Assembly (NCBI RefSeq): GCF_000004075.3
Contig: NC_026661.2
Location: 20,612,307-20,676,306 of the forward strand
DNA from: Cucumis sativus
Lineage: Eukaryota > Streptophyta > Magnoliopsida > Cucurbitales > Cucurbitaceae
Length of the DNA: 64,000 bases
Direction of reading: 5' to 3'
Shown: piece by piece, positions 12,244-24,456 of the stretch
Position numbering within the stretch: position 1 is the first letter of the stretch
Layout of the letters: each line of letters begins with the position of its first letter
Translations under genes and position numbers: made by a program
Notes under the pieces: model-generated
Databases searched by the model: none
What the model saw: the letters and a program-made list of their open reading frames with translations, nothing else
What the model was told of the DNA's origin: nothing

Positions 12244-12269
12244 GGCTTAGAATTAGGATCATTGCAAGT

Positions 12270-13554
12270 ATGAGACTAAGGAAGGGGGATCAAGTTGAGG
12301 TGTTGAACAAGAAGGAGGTTTCGAGTGGTTCATGGAGTTGTGCTGAAATTCTTTCTGGGAATGGTCGTTCATATAGCGTTAAATTTTTATCTTCGGATGA
12401 AGCAGTGGAGAAGGTACCGAGGAAGGCGATTAGGCCTTGTCCTCCACCTTTTCAGGGTTCAAATGATTGGGATGCTGGTGATCTTGCTGAAGTCTTCCAC
12501 AATTCCTTGTGGAAACACGCCAAAATAATAACGATTGTTGGGGTTAATAGCTATATAGTTAGAATACTTGGATCACCATTAGACATCATGGTTGGGAGCT
12601 CTAATCTTAGAATGCGACAGGCTTGGCATGATGGCCGATGGATTCTCCTTGGGAAGGTACATCTCCTAACAAGTTAATACAAAGTTCTATGAAGCGTTTT
12701 TCGTATCTTGCTTTGTTTATGATTACATTGTTTTTGTTTATGTTAATATGGATTCTGAAGTCATCTCTTTGCTTGCCAAATTTTATTTTGTGCTTGAAAC
12801 AATTATTGAACCATCATCTCATTCGTTATTTCTTTTGCAGTCCATGGAGGAATCGGGTTCATTGTCTAGAAATAGGCAGATAGAGCCAAACATGGTGAGA
12901 AGAAAAAATCGACAGCTGGTGGCGGGTCCTGCCGGATCTCGAAAGAGATTGTTGCCTAGTGAATTCATAAATCACGAAGTATTTGTCCAGAAAAGGAAAG
13001 TCGCTGAAAATGTTGTTAGGTGTTTGCCGTCGATAGCCATAACTACCAATATGTACTCAACACAAGAGTTGAACACAGTTAGACTGAGCTCAAACTTGCC
13101 AACTGAAAATACCGGAGTCACTACAGGTGATGCTGGTTTGAGAGAGGGCACCCTTGTTCCAGGAACTTCAACCCACATTCACGCAGATAGTTGTACATCC
13201 TCTGTCGGCAGCAATATTTTCACTGATGATTTTTTCAATGTGCCATTTGTTTCTGTAGCTCGTCGTGTTAAAAAAGTTGAGGATACAGACTATTGTAGTG
13301 ATGCTGAATCAACTACAGGGAGGGGAGATGAGGAAGAAGAGCCATGCTCCTATGAGGAAGTATTAGTCAGATCCCACAGGTCAGAGCTAAGTGTATTTCG
13401 TTCTTTTATTAGGGCATTATATGCTTCTGGACCTTTAAGTTGGGAAGACGAAGGGCAGGTTTCGAACATTCGTGCTTCACTTCACATATCTAATGATGAA
13501 TATCTGATGGAGCTGAGAAATCTAATGTCTGCTAATACAAGGGCAACCATATGA
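12270..13554 (+). CDS. Agenet (Tudor-like) plus ENT domain protein, intact copy
   Basis: Two coding exons, 12270-12656 and 12841-13554, join in phase 0 to give 366 residues. I start at M of MRLRKGDQVEVLNKKE, where the Agenet fold begins; an upstream in-frame ATG at 12192 would fall in the 5' UTR intron. Residues 1 to about 130 form two Agenet modules (GDQVEV, then AGDLAEVF and MRQAWHDGRWIL). The middle is low-complexity, with a basic GSRKRLLP patch and an acidic GRGDEEEEP tract. The last 60 residues form an ENT domain (SELSVFRSFIRALYASGPL). Agenet domains are Tudor-family readers of histone tails and ENT is the EMSY N-terminal fold, so a nuclear chromatin role is inferred. Domain order is Agenet then ENT, unlike the EMSY-like proteins, which I recall as ENT first. 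A decayed sister copy lies 8 kb upstream. Confidence 0.85.
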
Positions 13555-15826
13555 TTGATTTGAACAGTAATTCTTTGTTTCTAATTTTTACTTCTGTATC
13601 CCTTGATATAATTCTGTGGGGTATGTTTTAAATGTGCATCATTTGTTAGGAAACTTGGCAAGCACCCAATTGATTTGTATATACTATTGGGAAATGAGAA
13701 TGCCTGCTTGTTATTAATAATACTTATTTTCTAGCTCTTTTCTTTTTTCTTATTTTGCAATGTCAATTTCACTCTTTTGTTTCACTGGGTCTGTTTGGTA
13801 GCACTAGGATGCTGAAGAGTTCATAGATGAATTTTGTCCTCTTCATGTGAAGGGTCCTTACATCTCCTCTTGATGCTCAGGGTATACTGTGTACTTATTG
13901 TATCGTGTACTATCTAATCTTATAATGTCCTCGGCAGCCTATGGCGCACGTCAGTTGAGGAAATACTTGGCTCCTTTTCTGGGTGGATCATCATCGGATG
14001 TGACGTCCAAATTTCTTGCATATATGCTTGCGGCAACTCATTGGTTGAGTAATCTCTTGCTTTTTTATGCTTTCCTGGAATCTAATTCAATTTATGTTTG
14101 ATAGCAGTAGAGATGCTAGCCGATAACTGAAACAAGTTAACTGAAGAGGAAAAAAAAAGGTTAAAAGTCCTCAGTATTTAAACATTGTATCCATCATGTT
14201 TGTAGAACTTCAATTAAATACTGGTTATATAGAGACTCCGATCAACTCTACCCCTCACGCCTCCTCGTGGTGCTTCTATTCGTTTGGATTATTCTCAAAA
14301 ACATAAAAAGGTAAGATTTCTGTAATTTGCACTTTGCCTCTTACTTTTGATCTCAACCATTACACTCATCCACCTTGTTGTACACTTTGTTTTGTTATTC
14401 TCTTGGGAATCTGCACAATGTAGATTAAACACGGTACAAATGCTTGCTGTTGGGGAATGATACTGTTCATCTTTTATGGTTGCAAATTACTAAAACAACG
14501 TTTATGCAGTGGAAATTTGTATTGTGAATGAAAAATTGTGGCCAAGATTTTTTCAGGGGACAGGGGCAATGGTTGTGATGTTCTTTGCTTGTCCTCATCG
14601 AACTGCAATACTTAGGACTTGTAAGTACACAAGAGAAATATATCTGTTTGTTTTAACTGCAATCTACCAAATACCTGATAATTTTCTTAGTGAACAGAGA
14701 TAGCTTTGATCTTTCATACTCTTCCGATCAGTTGGTGAAGCAACTGGGTAAGGAGAAGAAGAATAGCAGTTGAAAGTAGCTATCTTCATCAAAAGCATCA
14801 TAGCTATTAGGTGATGGTGAATGAGAGAAGTTTATGATCTTCTAACTCCTATAATTACATTTGACATTATTAGGAAAATAATGCTTTGGTGGATTTAAAA
14901 GCTAACGTATTTGATGAAAGTAATTAATGATATAGTTTCTCAACCTATTATCAGTGAATGAAGCAACTGAGCAACTCAAAATGAAAAAAATGAGCTTAAA
15001 ATTTTAAGGGGAATGCTCAGCTTCTCATTATTGCCGGAAAGCTTCATGCTGGAGTCGGCAGCTGGTGCTGGTAAAGAGAGGATTTTGCCCTCGTGCTTTT
15101 ACACAGGCAACGTGCTTCCTTCTCCTCCACTGCTTATAATAAATTTCTTAGTTATTGAAATCAGTAGATTACATTCAATCTACAAACTCTCATGTATTTT
15201 ATTCACGCTTTATAAGTACAGTAGGGATGGAAGATGGAAATTCGAGCCTCAGAACCATGAGGTCATTAACACATATTTTATGGCAAGTCGATTTATGCTT
15301 GTTCTGGCAAGTAGTTTATTCACCATTACAATAGGATTATAACATTTTCAATGCCTGAGATCTTAAATCATTTTAGTATGCATATTGTTGAGTTCTTATT
15401 AATGATGTACAATTGTTTTACTAGCATTAAGGAGTGTCTTTCGTCTTTAAAATTTTGCTCACAATTGAAGGGTATAAGAAACCATAAAATCCACCCGAAA
15501 GTGTTGAAGTGTTTGACATAAAATGTATTCTTCTTTTTTATTTCTTCCAAATATTTATGATTACATAGGATTCTCGGTCGTAGTCGTAGCTCCTTGGATG
15601 TGACTTGAGAGTTGAAAATATGGTGGTGGTAGGACTTTAATTTAGCCATTAAAGTGTAGAGTTAACTAATTTCAAGCTTAATTCTTCCAAAACCGCCAAT
15701 TGGTTACTGAGGTTCTGTGGGCTTTATTGTCATAATATTATGATCACTAAAATAATATCTGTGTGCTATTAAGTGTTGTCCCATTTCAACCTTGTTACAT
15801 CCAGTTTTGTTCTTTAAGAAAACTGT
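13555..15826. other. No recognisable gene; scattered unassigned open stretches
   Basis: After about 80 bp of 3' flank shared with the duplicate copy, the segment has several short open stretches on the plus strand. One at 13925-14046 reads SSAAYGARQLRKYLAPFLGG and continues to ATHW; others are at 14509-14703, 15013-15130 and 15220-15290. Their composition is less AT-rich than the surrounding DNA and they might be eroded exons, but I recognise no family and no splice model joins them. Confidence 0.3.
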
Positions 15827-15920
15827 GGATTATGTGATAATCTTTGATTGAATTTTGATGAGTTTTAATTCAGGGATTATGTGATAATCTTTGATTGAAT
15901 TTTGATGAGTTTTAATTCAG
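15827..15920. repeat. Perfect 47-bp tandem duplication
   Basis: Positions 15827-15873 and 15874-15920 are identical, each beginning GGATTATGTGATAATC and ending GAGTTTTAATTCAG. Complete identity in non-coding DNA points to a recent event. Confidence 0.95.
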
Positions 15921-16368
15921 TCTGTATTTTAGATATTTATATGCCATAAGATGACACTATTACTACATTTTCTTATCTATATAACATATTTATACTAAAA
16001 AAGTGTAAAGTGAAATTGACAGTACAAAAACTTGTCGATTTGAAATGTAGGATTAGTTTATAAAAATGTTAATTGGTTTGGTTTAGATAGATTTTGAAAT
16101 AGACCACGACCATATACGCTATTGTGAGATGATATTGGTTAAGTTTTGTTTGAAATTTTAGAAATTTTAGTACGGTAAGTTTTGCAAGCATGGATCATTG
16201 TTGAGTTAGAAATTTTGATCTTTATCAGGTTTTTCTTTAGGATCAAATGGTCTTTTAATCGATAAGTATAAAAGTTTTGTTGTTAACCATTTATTCATTG
16301 ATTCTAAATTAAAATTATAAACTTTTTGTCAACTGGGGTATTTTTGTTTAGTTAATTTTTAAATTCAA

Positions 16369-16410
16369 GTCAAATTTTGAAAACTAACTTTTTAGTTTTC
16401 AAAATTTGAC
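16369..16410. repeat. Perfect 18-bp hairpin from a cucurbit-type repeat
   Basis: Left arm 16369-16386 (GTCAAATTTTGAAAACTA) and right arm 16393-16410 (TAGTTTTCAAAATTTGAC) are exact reverse complements around a 6-nt loop. The arm sequence is the same motif as in the TAACCATTT-type element, so this is probably a fragment of that family. Confidence 0.85.
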
Positions 16411-17726
16411 ATGGAAAGCAAATATGTACTAAATAAGATGATTGCTAAATTAAAAGTTCAAAATGTTACATGATTACATTCAATTAACTGTATTTTCTAG
16501 TCCAATAATTATAGGGTTGAAATTCTATTAACCCAAAAATAATTAGATTGAAGCAATAGAATCCAAGAAGGTTTAGTTGCTTACTTTATAAGTTTGAAGA
16601 TTCTATTCTACCATCCAATTACCCACTCTAAGTCCCTTCCAAAAGCCCAAGAAAACTATGGATAAGTTTTGTTCTTTAACTTATCATCAACACTCGTGTT
16701 TGTGAGTCATCGAGATTCCCTCCCTCATGATTATTTATTTATTTATGATTGAACTACACTTCATTTGTGACCTAATTTGAAAACAACTGCTTCAATTAAT
16801 TAATCTAAATAATCATGATTTTGTCATCTAAGTAAATAATTTGATTAGATATAACAGCACCCATCCACTTGATATAATTAAAAACATTTATTTTTGGTTA
16901 TTATATAAATAAAGGTACATTACACCATCCATCAGGAAAATAAGAGAAAACTTAATGGATAGAAAACATATCAAACAAAAAAATCACTACAGAGATATTG
17001 ATAGCATAGATGATAAACTTTTACTTGTTAATGACCAAAGTTTTGGTTTAGTTTTGTAAATGCGATTAGGAGAATGTATTTTCGATTTATTAACAAAATC
17101 CATTCCAATTAATCCTAATTAAATTCACGGAAGTTTTCAAATCCATCAGGTTTTGTAATAAATTAAATGAAAACCCAATAGAGATTTTTTTAGCTCTCCA
17201 CGCAAGAACAACAATTGTAATAATTTCTACCCAGTTAAGTAATGGTTCGTTCAATCCAAAAATTTAACCCTTCACAGTACATAAAATTTATCTACATTCA
17301 CAATTATAGTTCGTCAAATTAAACAGTGAAAATCCATTAAAAAAAAAATTATGTAAATCAATAAGGAAAGATTTTGATAATCACTTCACTAATCAGTATT
17401 ACGCTGTAAAATTAACAACGACCGGCGTAGATTTCTAGGCCGTCGACATCGAGATGCAAATCAGACTGATGATAATGAGAAGACAAATTCAAATCAATCG
17501 TCGTCAATCAATAATCAGACGGAAAATAGTTGCAGTAGGTATGATGTTTCCTTAATCTAAACGGTCTAAACGGCAAAATAAAGATGTAAAAATGTATCAG
17601 GAAAGGAAGATTTACTTCCTACCCAGATTTTTATGACGATTTACAGAAGAGAAAACAGGCAGTACAGATACAGATTTCCAAAAACACAATACAATACCTC
17701 ACTGCGCCAAATCTTCGTAGATCTAT
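16411..17726. other. Intergenic AT-rich DNA
   Basis: No gene is recognised. The last roughly 300 bases, before the stop at 17727, would be the 3' UTR of the minus-strand gene that follows. Confidence 0.4.
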
Positions 17727-18107
17727 CTATTTCTTGCTTCGGTCCGACAAGTCGGACGCCAGACGCGATGCGATCGCCGAATGGTACATAATATCATGGA
17801 AAGTGGAGCTCTCCCGCGTTTTCATTCGGAGTAGCTTCGCCTTCTCCTCCGTGAAGCATCCAGGTGCAAATCTGGATCTGATTCTTCCACCGTGGAGCTC
17901 CGGATCGGCATTCTGAATGGATTGTACTTCCGCGGCGGAAGATACGACGTAGTCCGGTTCGGAAGACCATCCGAAGATCGGCGACCACCATTTCGGCGCC
18001 GCGGCGTTCGGGCGGTTAGGTTGGTACTTTCCTGAAGAAGAAGAAGAAGAAGAAGAAGAAGAAGCTGTGATCGGAGCGGGATGAAAAACGGCAAAATTGG
18101 TGGCCAT
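17727..18107 (-). CDS. Small plant-specific protein of unknown function, 126 aa
   Basis: An uninterrupted single-exon frame with GC content clearly above its surroundings. The N-terminus MATNFAVFHPAPITA is followed by a poly-Ser run (about 10 Ser, encoded by a GAA/TTC microsatellite), then a Trp-rich core PKWWSPIFGWSSEPDYV, then a basic, Arg-rich region (GGRIRSRFAPGCFTEEKAK) and a helical tail (SAIASRLASDLSDRSKK). I recall similar short uncharacterised proteins in other plants with the same KWW...FGWSSEPDY core but cannot name a function. Support as a real gene comes from the TATA box and G-box placed correctly upstream (18179 and 18225) and from codon quality. No signal peptide or transmembrane segment is evident. 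Confidence 0.75.
   Translation of the reverse strand: MATNFAVFHPAPITASSSSSSSSSSGKYQPNRPNAAAPKWWSPIFGWSSEPDYVVSSAAEVQSIQNADPELHGGRIRSRFAPGCFTEEKAKLLRMKTRESSTFHDIMYHSAIASRLASDLSDRSKK
18034..18063. repeat. (GAA)10 microsatellite encoding poly-Ser
   Basis: Ten GAA units on the plus strand read as TTC/TCT-type Ser codons on the coding minus strand, inside the 126-residue gene. Length variation would change only the Ser run. Confidence 0.9.
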
Positions 18108-18178
18108 GTGAGAGAAGCAGAAATGTAGGGATTTTGAAAGAGAAGGATAAACTGAAGAAAGTCAGGGTGAGAGGACGG

Positions 18179-18230
18179 TATTTATACAAAGAGGGAGGTG
18201 GGTTGTAATTACATGGTTTAGAACCACGTG
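18179..18230 (-). promoter_or_regulatory. TATA box and G-box of the 126-aa gene
   Basis: On the minus strand TATAAATA lies at 18186-18179, about 72 bp before the ATG at 18107. A palindromic CACGTG (G-box/ABRE core) is at 18225-18230, and a further TGACGTGGC lies near 18757. The arrangement suggests light- or ABA-responsive control; this is inference from motifs alone. Confidence 0.6.
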
Positions 18231-18239
18231 AAATCGGCT

Positions 18240-20373
18240 GACCTTATTGGTTCCTGCCTTCTTCCATTTCACATTCATGTTCAATTACCACAAATACCCC
18301 TCTCTACTATTTCTTAACATACCCCTAACTTTGGAATTCTCTTCTTATTTTCCTCATTACTAAATATTATGTTTGGAAAATTATTTTAAAAAGAAAAAAT
18401 TTATAAATTTGTTATAGACTATAATAATATAGATTTGTTCACAATAGTGTTTATTTTAAAACCAACTTCAAACACGATTGATGTGAGAATTTGACGATCT
18501 TTCATGGTAGCATCTCATGGTTCTTATGGTATAAAACGTTTTAAAAGAAAAATTAGAGCAGAAATGAAGAAAAAAGCTCATAGTTGAAATGGATTTTGGA
18601 AAATGAAGAGCTTAAACATTGTGAGAGTTGATGGGAAGGGTAAAAAGGGGAATTGGGGTAGAAGAAGAGGGAGCGGGAAAAGGGTAGAAGAGGAAACAAA
18701 TGTATATAGAAAGAAGAAGGAAAAGGATAAGGCCTGGGGGTGCGTGCGTGCGTGGAGGTGACGTGGCTGAGGGTCCCACATAAGTGCTTTTTTAGACTCT
18801 TTATTTATAATTTGTTTCCAACTTTGATTTTCACCAATTACATATCATCACCACACTCACTCACTCACTCTCTCCCATTTCATTTTTTTTCTTATTTCCT
18901 TCTTTTCTTTCATTACCTAAATTATAAATAAGGAGGGGATTTAAAAAAAAAAAAAATTGAGGTTTTAATTACAATTACTATTTCAAGATCTAGTAAAATA
19001 AATTAAAATATACAATTTTATCGATGTTGTTCATAATCGATAGACAATAATCTATCTTTGTATACAAGAGGGATGAACTCAAGAAGTTCAGTTAATCAAC
19101 CTAAATGTTTTGACCTTCCATAGTAAACATGGTTTCACCTCTAAAGTAACACAAAACCAACTTTGACGAAGTAGATCTAGTGGTTTAGTTCGATTATTTA
19201 GATAAGTCGGTATTTGATATATATAAGTATGGTGTTATTGAAAATCAATATTCTCTTTGATTCAATTTGTTTGTTTGTTTGTTTTTTTTTTTTTTTAATT
19301 TTAAAAATCATTGAAACCGAATCGAACCAAAATCTGGATAAGTAAAACTATTGAACGTTTACATAGAATGGAGGATGGGCAATTATTAACCAATTCTCGT
19401 CACTCACACGACATTGATTTTGGAAGATACAGTGCAAGTTGTTCATTTGGAATATATTTTTTCAATACCCATTGTTTTTAACAGATCTATCAATTTATTA
19501 AACACATTTTAAAAGTGTCCACTTGTAAACTTGTACACATTACATACTCTATCAAATTCTCTCTTTTCTACTTCATTAAGTAATTAAAAAAAGTTGTTGA
19601 AGTGTTTCAAATCTTAACGAAGGAATGTTAAAGATCACCGAGTCAAATACACATTAATGTTAGTTGAATTAAGTTATTATTTTGAAAAAAAAAAGAATTT
19701 GGGCTTTCAGTAGATGCATGTGACAAACTAAAATTTGAATTAAAATCTATGATAAAGTGAAAATCGTCACAATTATTAAAATTTTGATATCTACCGTTGA
19801 GTTATAATTTGACCAAATATAAACTTGATTGTAAGATTTGATATAACTTTATAATGTTCGAGCGGTTTGTAGTTCTCCAAAGATAAATGTAGGGTAATAG
19901 TTGCTTTTTGTTAGGATACAACAATTTAACATGTGTTAAAGATATTATAAACTAGTTGATAATCTACAACTAGAAAGATATTTTTGTATAAATAAAAAAA
20001 AATAGTTTTTTCATTTGTTTACACTCCAAACAAAGTCTTATAAATGGTTGTCTTGAAGAGAGTGTGATATGCAACGTAACCTTTCTCTTTACTTGTTTAT
20101 GTTTTGTAAGTTTCGAAGACATGATAGACAACAAGATCCAAACATCCATCTCTACGTGCTCGTCTTTATGCATTTTATACTCAACATCCATATTCAAGGT
20201 GTTTAACTTCCAAATCAAGCACTCTTTCCGTCCTCGTGTAGAACTTGATATTTTTAATCTTATAAAACACATTTTTCAATTCTCCTAAACCAAAAAGAAA
20301 AACGAAAAACATTTTTTTCAATTATCGTAAACTAAAAAAGAGAAACATTTATTTGATTTGAGGAAAAGGAAAA
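18240..20373. other. Intergenic region with pyrimidine tracts
   Basis: This contains the distal promoter of the 126-aa gene, a CACTCACTCACTCACT run near 18855, poly-T and poly-A runs, and otherwise AT-rich DNA. No gene is recognised. Confidence 0.4.
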
Positions 20374-20653
20374 GTGGAGAGGAAGTCACGTTTTAAAGCT
20401 GAGGGGAAAACGGGGGACATAGAAGGTAGTAATGAAAAAGAAGAAGGGCATTATGGTCAAATAAGGTCAGAAAAACTGAATCTCGAAGTCTTCGTCGAGT
20501 TATCGAGAGAGAAAGGGTTGTGGGCATTACTTTTATGTGCCTCGCTTCCCGTCGTTCCTTATCGGTTCTCTTTCCTTTCTCTTCCAAACAATCTTCCAAT
20601 ACTCCTTCTTCCACTCCAACAGAAGAGCAACCCTATTTTCTTTTGCCTCCAAA

Positions 20654-23600
20654 ATGTCGGGGAAGGGAGCCAAGGGTCTGATAATGGGCAAATCTGCCGC
20701 CAACAACAAGGACAAGGATAAAAAGAAACCCGTCTCTCGCTCTTCCCGCGCTGGTCTTCAGGTCTCCTTCTTTCCTTTTTACTCTTCTTCACTTGTTTTT
20801 CCGCTTTCCTTTTCTGGGTCCTCTCTGGATCTGTGTTTCTTTTGCTTCTTTCAGGTTTATGCCTCTTTTTCTCCAACAAACCCACGATTTTTTTTAAAAT
20901 TTAGATTCGTTTTTTGTGTTTGGACATTGGGTGTTGGGGATGTGGGGGTAATTTAAATTACGTCTTTGAGTGTTTATATTTGTTTATTACAGATGGGTCC
21001 TCTTTCTGTTTCCTTGTTTCTTGTTCTTTCGTTTCTCTTCGAGGGTTTTGGTGGTTTCTAAGTTTGTTTGTTTCGTTGTGGGTTCTGCTCTGTATGAGAT
21101 CGAGTGGTGATGAATATTTAGGAGGTGTTCGTTTGTGAATCTTTGGAGGGGTAGCTCTAAGTTATTCTCTTTAATCTTAGAAGTAGATGCATGTATTTGG
21201 GTCTGTTCTATTTTTAATGTGTTGCTATGATCCTCCTTTAAGCAGGTCTGTGATTCTTTTGTGAGTCTCGGTTTGTTAATGTTCTTCGTGGTTGGAGAAA
21301 TAGATTATTTTGTTGAGGTAATGTATTGGGTAGAAAGAAAGAACCATGTTAGACTTAGCTTAGGCTGATATGGTTTTACTTATAATTTCCCAATTAAGGT
21401 TGGCACCAGTGTGTGAAGCATGCATCCAAGATCAGTTTTTCGTGCTATAGAAGTTGTCTGTCAAAAGATGTTAGTGAAGGTGAATTGGGATTTGACCATT
21501 TTTATGTCTAGATATTTCCCAATCACAATTCAATGGTTCCCAGTTCTTGAGGCATTTAGATAGATAACTTATTCGTTTACATGTTGCGAAGTCTCTTCCC
21601 TATTGTTAGAGTGACAGAAACTAGGACATTGATCCAATAGTTGTATTAGAAACTTTAAAACATTAAGTACCTACATCATCCTAAGTAGTTCGAGTAACTA
21701 AGGACAATGCTTAACCACCGTATACATAGGTATATTTAACGTTTATCTTGTGTGATAGGTAATACATATTATACTCAAGGTGGGTTTGACCACTAGATTC
21801 TCATGTTGATAAATTTTAAAAACATTTATGGAGTGGCAATAAGTTTTTCTCCCATCTCTTCCTTTTCCACTCTTTCTTTTTGTAACAAAATTCAAGTCAC
21901 TCCTCAAGTCCATGGGCACACTCCTAGATATTTGATACCTGGTTGACTGTAGCTAATAACCTGTCACAAATAAAAGCTCAGCCCATAGCTTAGTTTGTAT
22001 AACATCTGACCCTAGAACTCTTCACAACCGTGATACCTGAATTATTTACTTCTATTGGTGGAAAATGAGTCTCAACAATTCTGTTAAAATTTGGCCCTAT
22101 GGGGCGATGTTTGGGTCCTGAATATCACTTGTCAAGACCCTACTATTAACCTACCAATAGATTGTGCCCTTACTTGGTTACTACAGCATCGATGATGTAT
22201 TGGTTAGCTGTCTGGCCTACTCACTTTTTTTTTCTTCTCGCTCCATTTCTATATCATATTCCTCTCTGAAACTCGCAAGTTATGTATCCCGTTTAAATAA
22301 AGGGCCGGTTTCTTTTACCTCTCTTCCTTTATGATTTTATTTCCAAACATACCTTGTGTCACTTCGTGCAGACATCCTTTGGATCTATTCTCATTTTCAT
22401 TGACCATTTGTCTTACTTCTATTGCATTCCTTTTTTTCACTATGTGTGCTGAATTGGACATCCGTTGCCTGCCACGCCACCCCTCCTGCCTTTCACATTG
22501 TTGCTACATGGTATGAATCTGTATTTTCTTTGCTTGGTATGTACAGCTTTTGGACTCTTTCTTATGGTGGATTTTACTATTTAAAGGAAAATTATCTTGA
22601 ATTTGATATGAGCAAGACATTTTTATTGTGTCTCTATAAGTGATTCTTCTGGTAGGTGGCTTCTTTGGCCATCTTGTGGACATTCTTGCTCTAAGGGAAC
22701 TTCAAAGACAATAAATTTTAAGGTAGGACAAGTGGGGTCATGAGGCATTGATCTTTAGCTTGTGCTGCCCCGTAAGCCAACTTCTTATTCTTTATTTTAT
22801 CTCTGAATATGGGGTGGAAAATAGGTTGTGTAGAGATGTCTGTCATGGTATAAGTTAACTGGTGCCTACTGCCTGGTGGGTTTTATCACTGCCTAACAGA
22901 ACTTTCTTTCAAGTTTCAATCAGGTGAGGATGGCCAAGGTCTAATAGAGTGCCCCAGTTTTATTACGAGACCCTTTTATTTTGCTTTGATAATGAAGTTA
23001 AGCATCAATAGGGATTTCAGAGCATGTTCAATATTTTGCAAGAACTTCGTTAGATTAGGGGATGCTCCACTTCTTTGTAGACAATACTTTCTGTTATTTA
23101 TTGCCTGGAACACTCCAAATCTTCCATGCAAAGCTTTTTTTCTGCAAATGACCTATTGGGGTTATCCAGAATTTATGTGAACCTAGCGACTCATGGAGAT
23201 GTAGGCTGTTTTAACCAATATGCCTGTACACTGCCTCTTTTTATAAATTCTCTACTACCACAGCGTTGATTGAATAAGTGGAACTTTTAATAGGAAGGTC
23301 TGTATCCGGATGGAGAAACTTGTCTCCTATTTATTTGGATTTGGGTGGTCTTGAAATTGGAATTTTGAGCTAAAAAAAATATAGCTTTGATTTGTAACGG
23401 TTGTGAAGATATTTGGTAGAATAACAGAATTATGGCATAAGATCATCGATGATAACTATATGACCAGATATCTTTTGGGTAGTTTATTAACAACTAACAA
23501 CAGTGGTGGACTTGTTGATGTTTGTCATTTAGTCACCAGTTGTAAAAAAACTAAGACTGGAGTCTTAAGTTTTGTATGGACTTCTATAGAAAAGAACATT

Positions 23601-24456
23601 TTTTAATAGTCAAAACTCTTTGCGATGAATATCAGATTTTTGTGTGTTCTACTACATCAATGAGAAGAGTCTCTATCTTCATTCCAGTTGATGGGAGGAT
23701 CTCATTCATTTTTTTTGGCGGTAATATCTTGATTCCAATGAGGAAGGAGCTATTGTTGCATATTGCATATAATACTACATCTATATCCATATGCCTTAAA
23801 TGAATTATGCGGCTCATTTTTTCTTGTTTCCTTCTTCTCTTCATAACTTTTGATGGACTGTGTAATAGAATGTCACTGGGAAAGAGGAGTGTGGTTCTCT
23901 GGTAGATGCCTCAATTCTCAAGTCCTTCCTGTATATCATTTTCCATGTATTGGTTTTGATGTTTTCTTTTCAAGGTTGTCCGTAGCTTCTACTTTTATTA
24001 AGAATCACAAGGCATAAATTCCAAGTCTTTGAGATGACTTTTGGAACATTTTTATTTGAAGTAATTTTTCTACAAGATATCATCAAATTTTGGGAGTGTT
24101 ATTTAAAATTTCATATTTTTCTCATTGTTATTATGCCGTTGAATGGCTGGATGATGCAGTTTCCAGTGGGAAGGGTCCATCGGCAACTGAAGTCGAGGGT
24201 TGCTGCCAATGGACGAGTTGGAGCTACAGCAGCCGTATACACAGCCGCAATCTTGGAGTATCTGACTGCAGAAGTGTTGGAGCTGGCCGGGAACGCGAGC
24301 AAGGATCTGAAGGTGAAACGTATAACACCAAGGCATTTGCAGCTTGCAATCAGAGGAGACGAAGAGCTTGACACACTCATTAAAGGAACCATTGCTGGTG
24401 GAGGAGTCATTCCTCACATCCACAAGTCACTCATTAACAAATCCTCCAAGGAATAG
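20654..24456 (+). CDS. HTA9: Histone H2A.Z (HTA9-like)
   Basis: Two coding exons, 20654-20761 and 24160-24456, join in phase 0 to give 134 residues, the length of Arabidopsis HTA9. Exon 1 encodes the tail [13 protein letters not shown]...SRSSRAGLQ. Exon 2 begins [11 protein letters not shown] and carries the H2A.Z-type core [51 protein letters not shown] and the C-terminal [15 protein letters not shown]. The extended Lys/Asp-rich tail and the acidic-patch region set it apart from canonical H2A. It replaces H2A in nucleosomes, especially near transcription starts, and is deposited by SWR1. The 3.4-kb intron splitting tail from core is long. It converges on the alpha/beta hydrolase gene downstream. 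The symbol is by similarity to the nearest Arabidopsis member. Confidence 0.95.
20762..24159 (+). other. Long H2A.Z intron
   Basis: Donor CTTCAG|GTCTCC at 20762 and acceptor GATGCAG ending at 24159. The interior is T-rich like plant intronic DNA, with no open frame that I can assign and no clear transposon ends. A less AT-rich stretch near 21900-22200 is unexplained. Confidence 0.7.

Noticed and set aside
12192-12269. Upstream ATG extending the Agenet/ENT protein by 26 residues
   Set aside because: Most of the extension lies before the acceptor TCTACAG (to 12243), so it belongs to a 5' UTR intron.
17734-18094. Other long frames on both strands within the 126-aa gene
   Set aside because: They are shadow frames caused by GC-rich coding sequence; only the 17727-18107 frame has the conserved KWWSPIFGWSSEPDY core and a promoter in the right place.
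20374-20653. Open frame preceding and overlapping the H2A.Z start
   Set aside because: It is in the 5' UTR; the histone tail MSGKGAKG begins at 20654 and the upstream residues match no histone.
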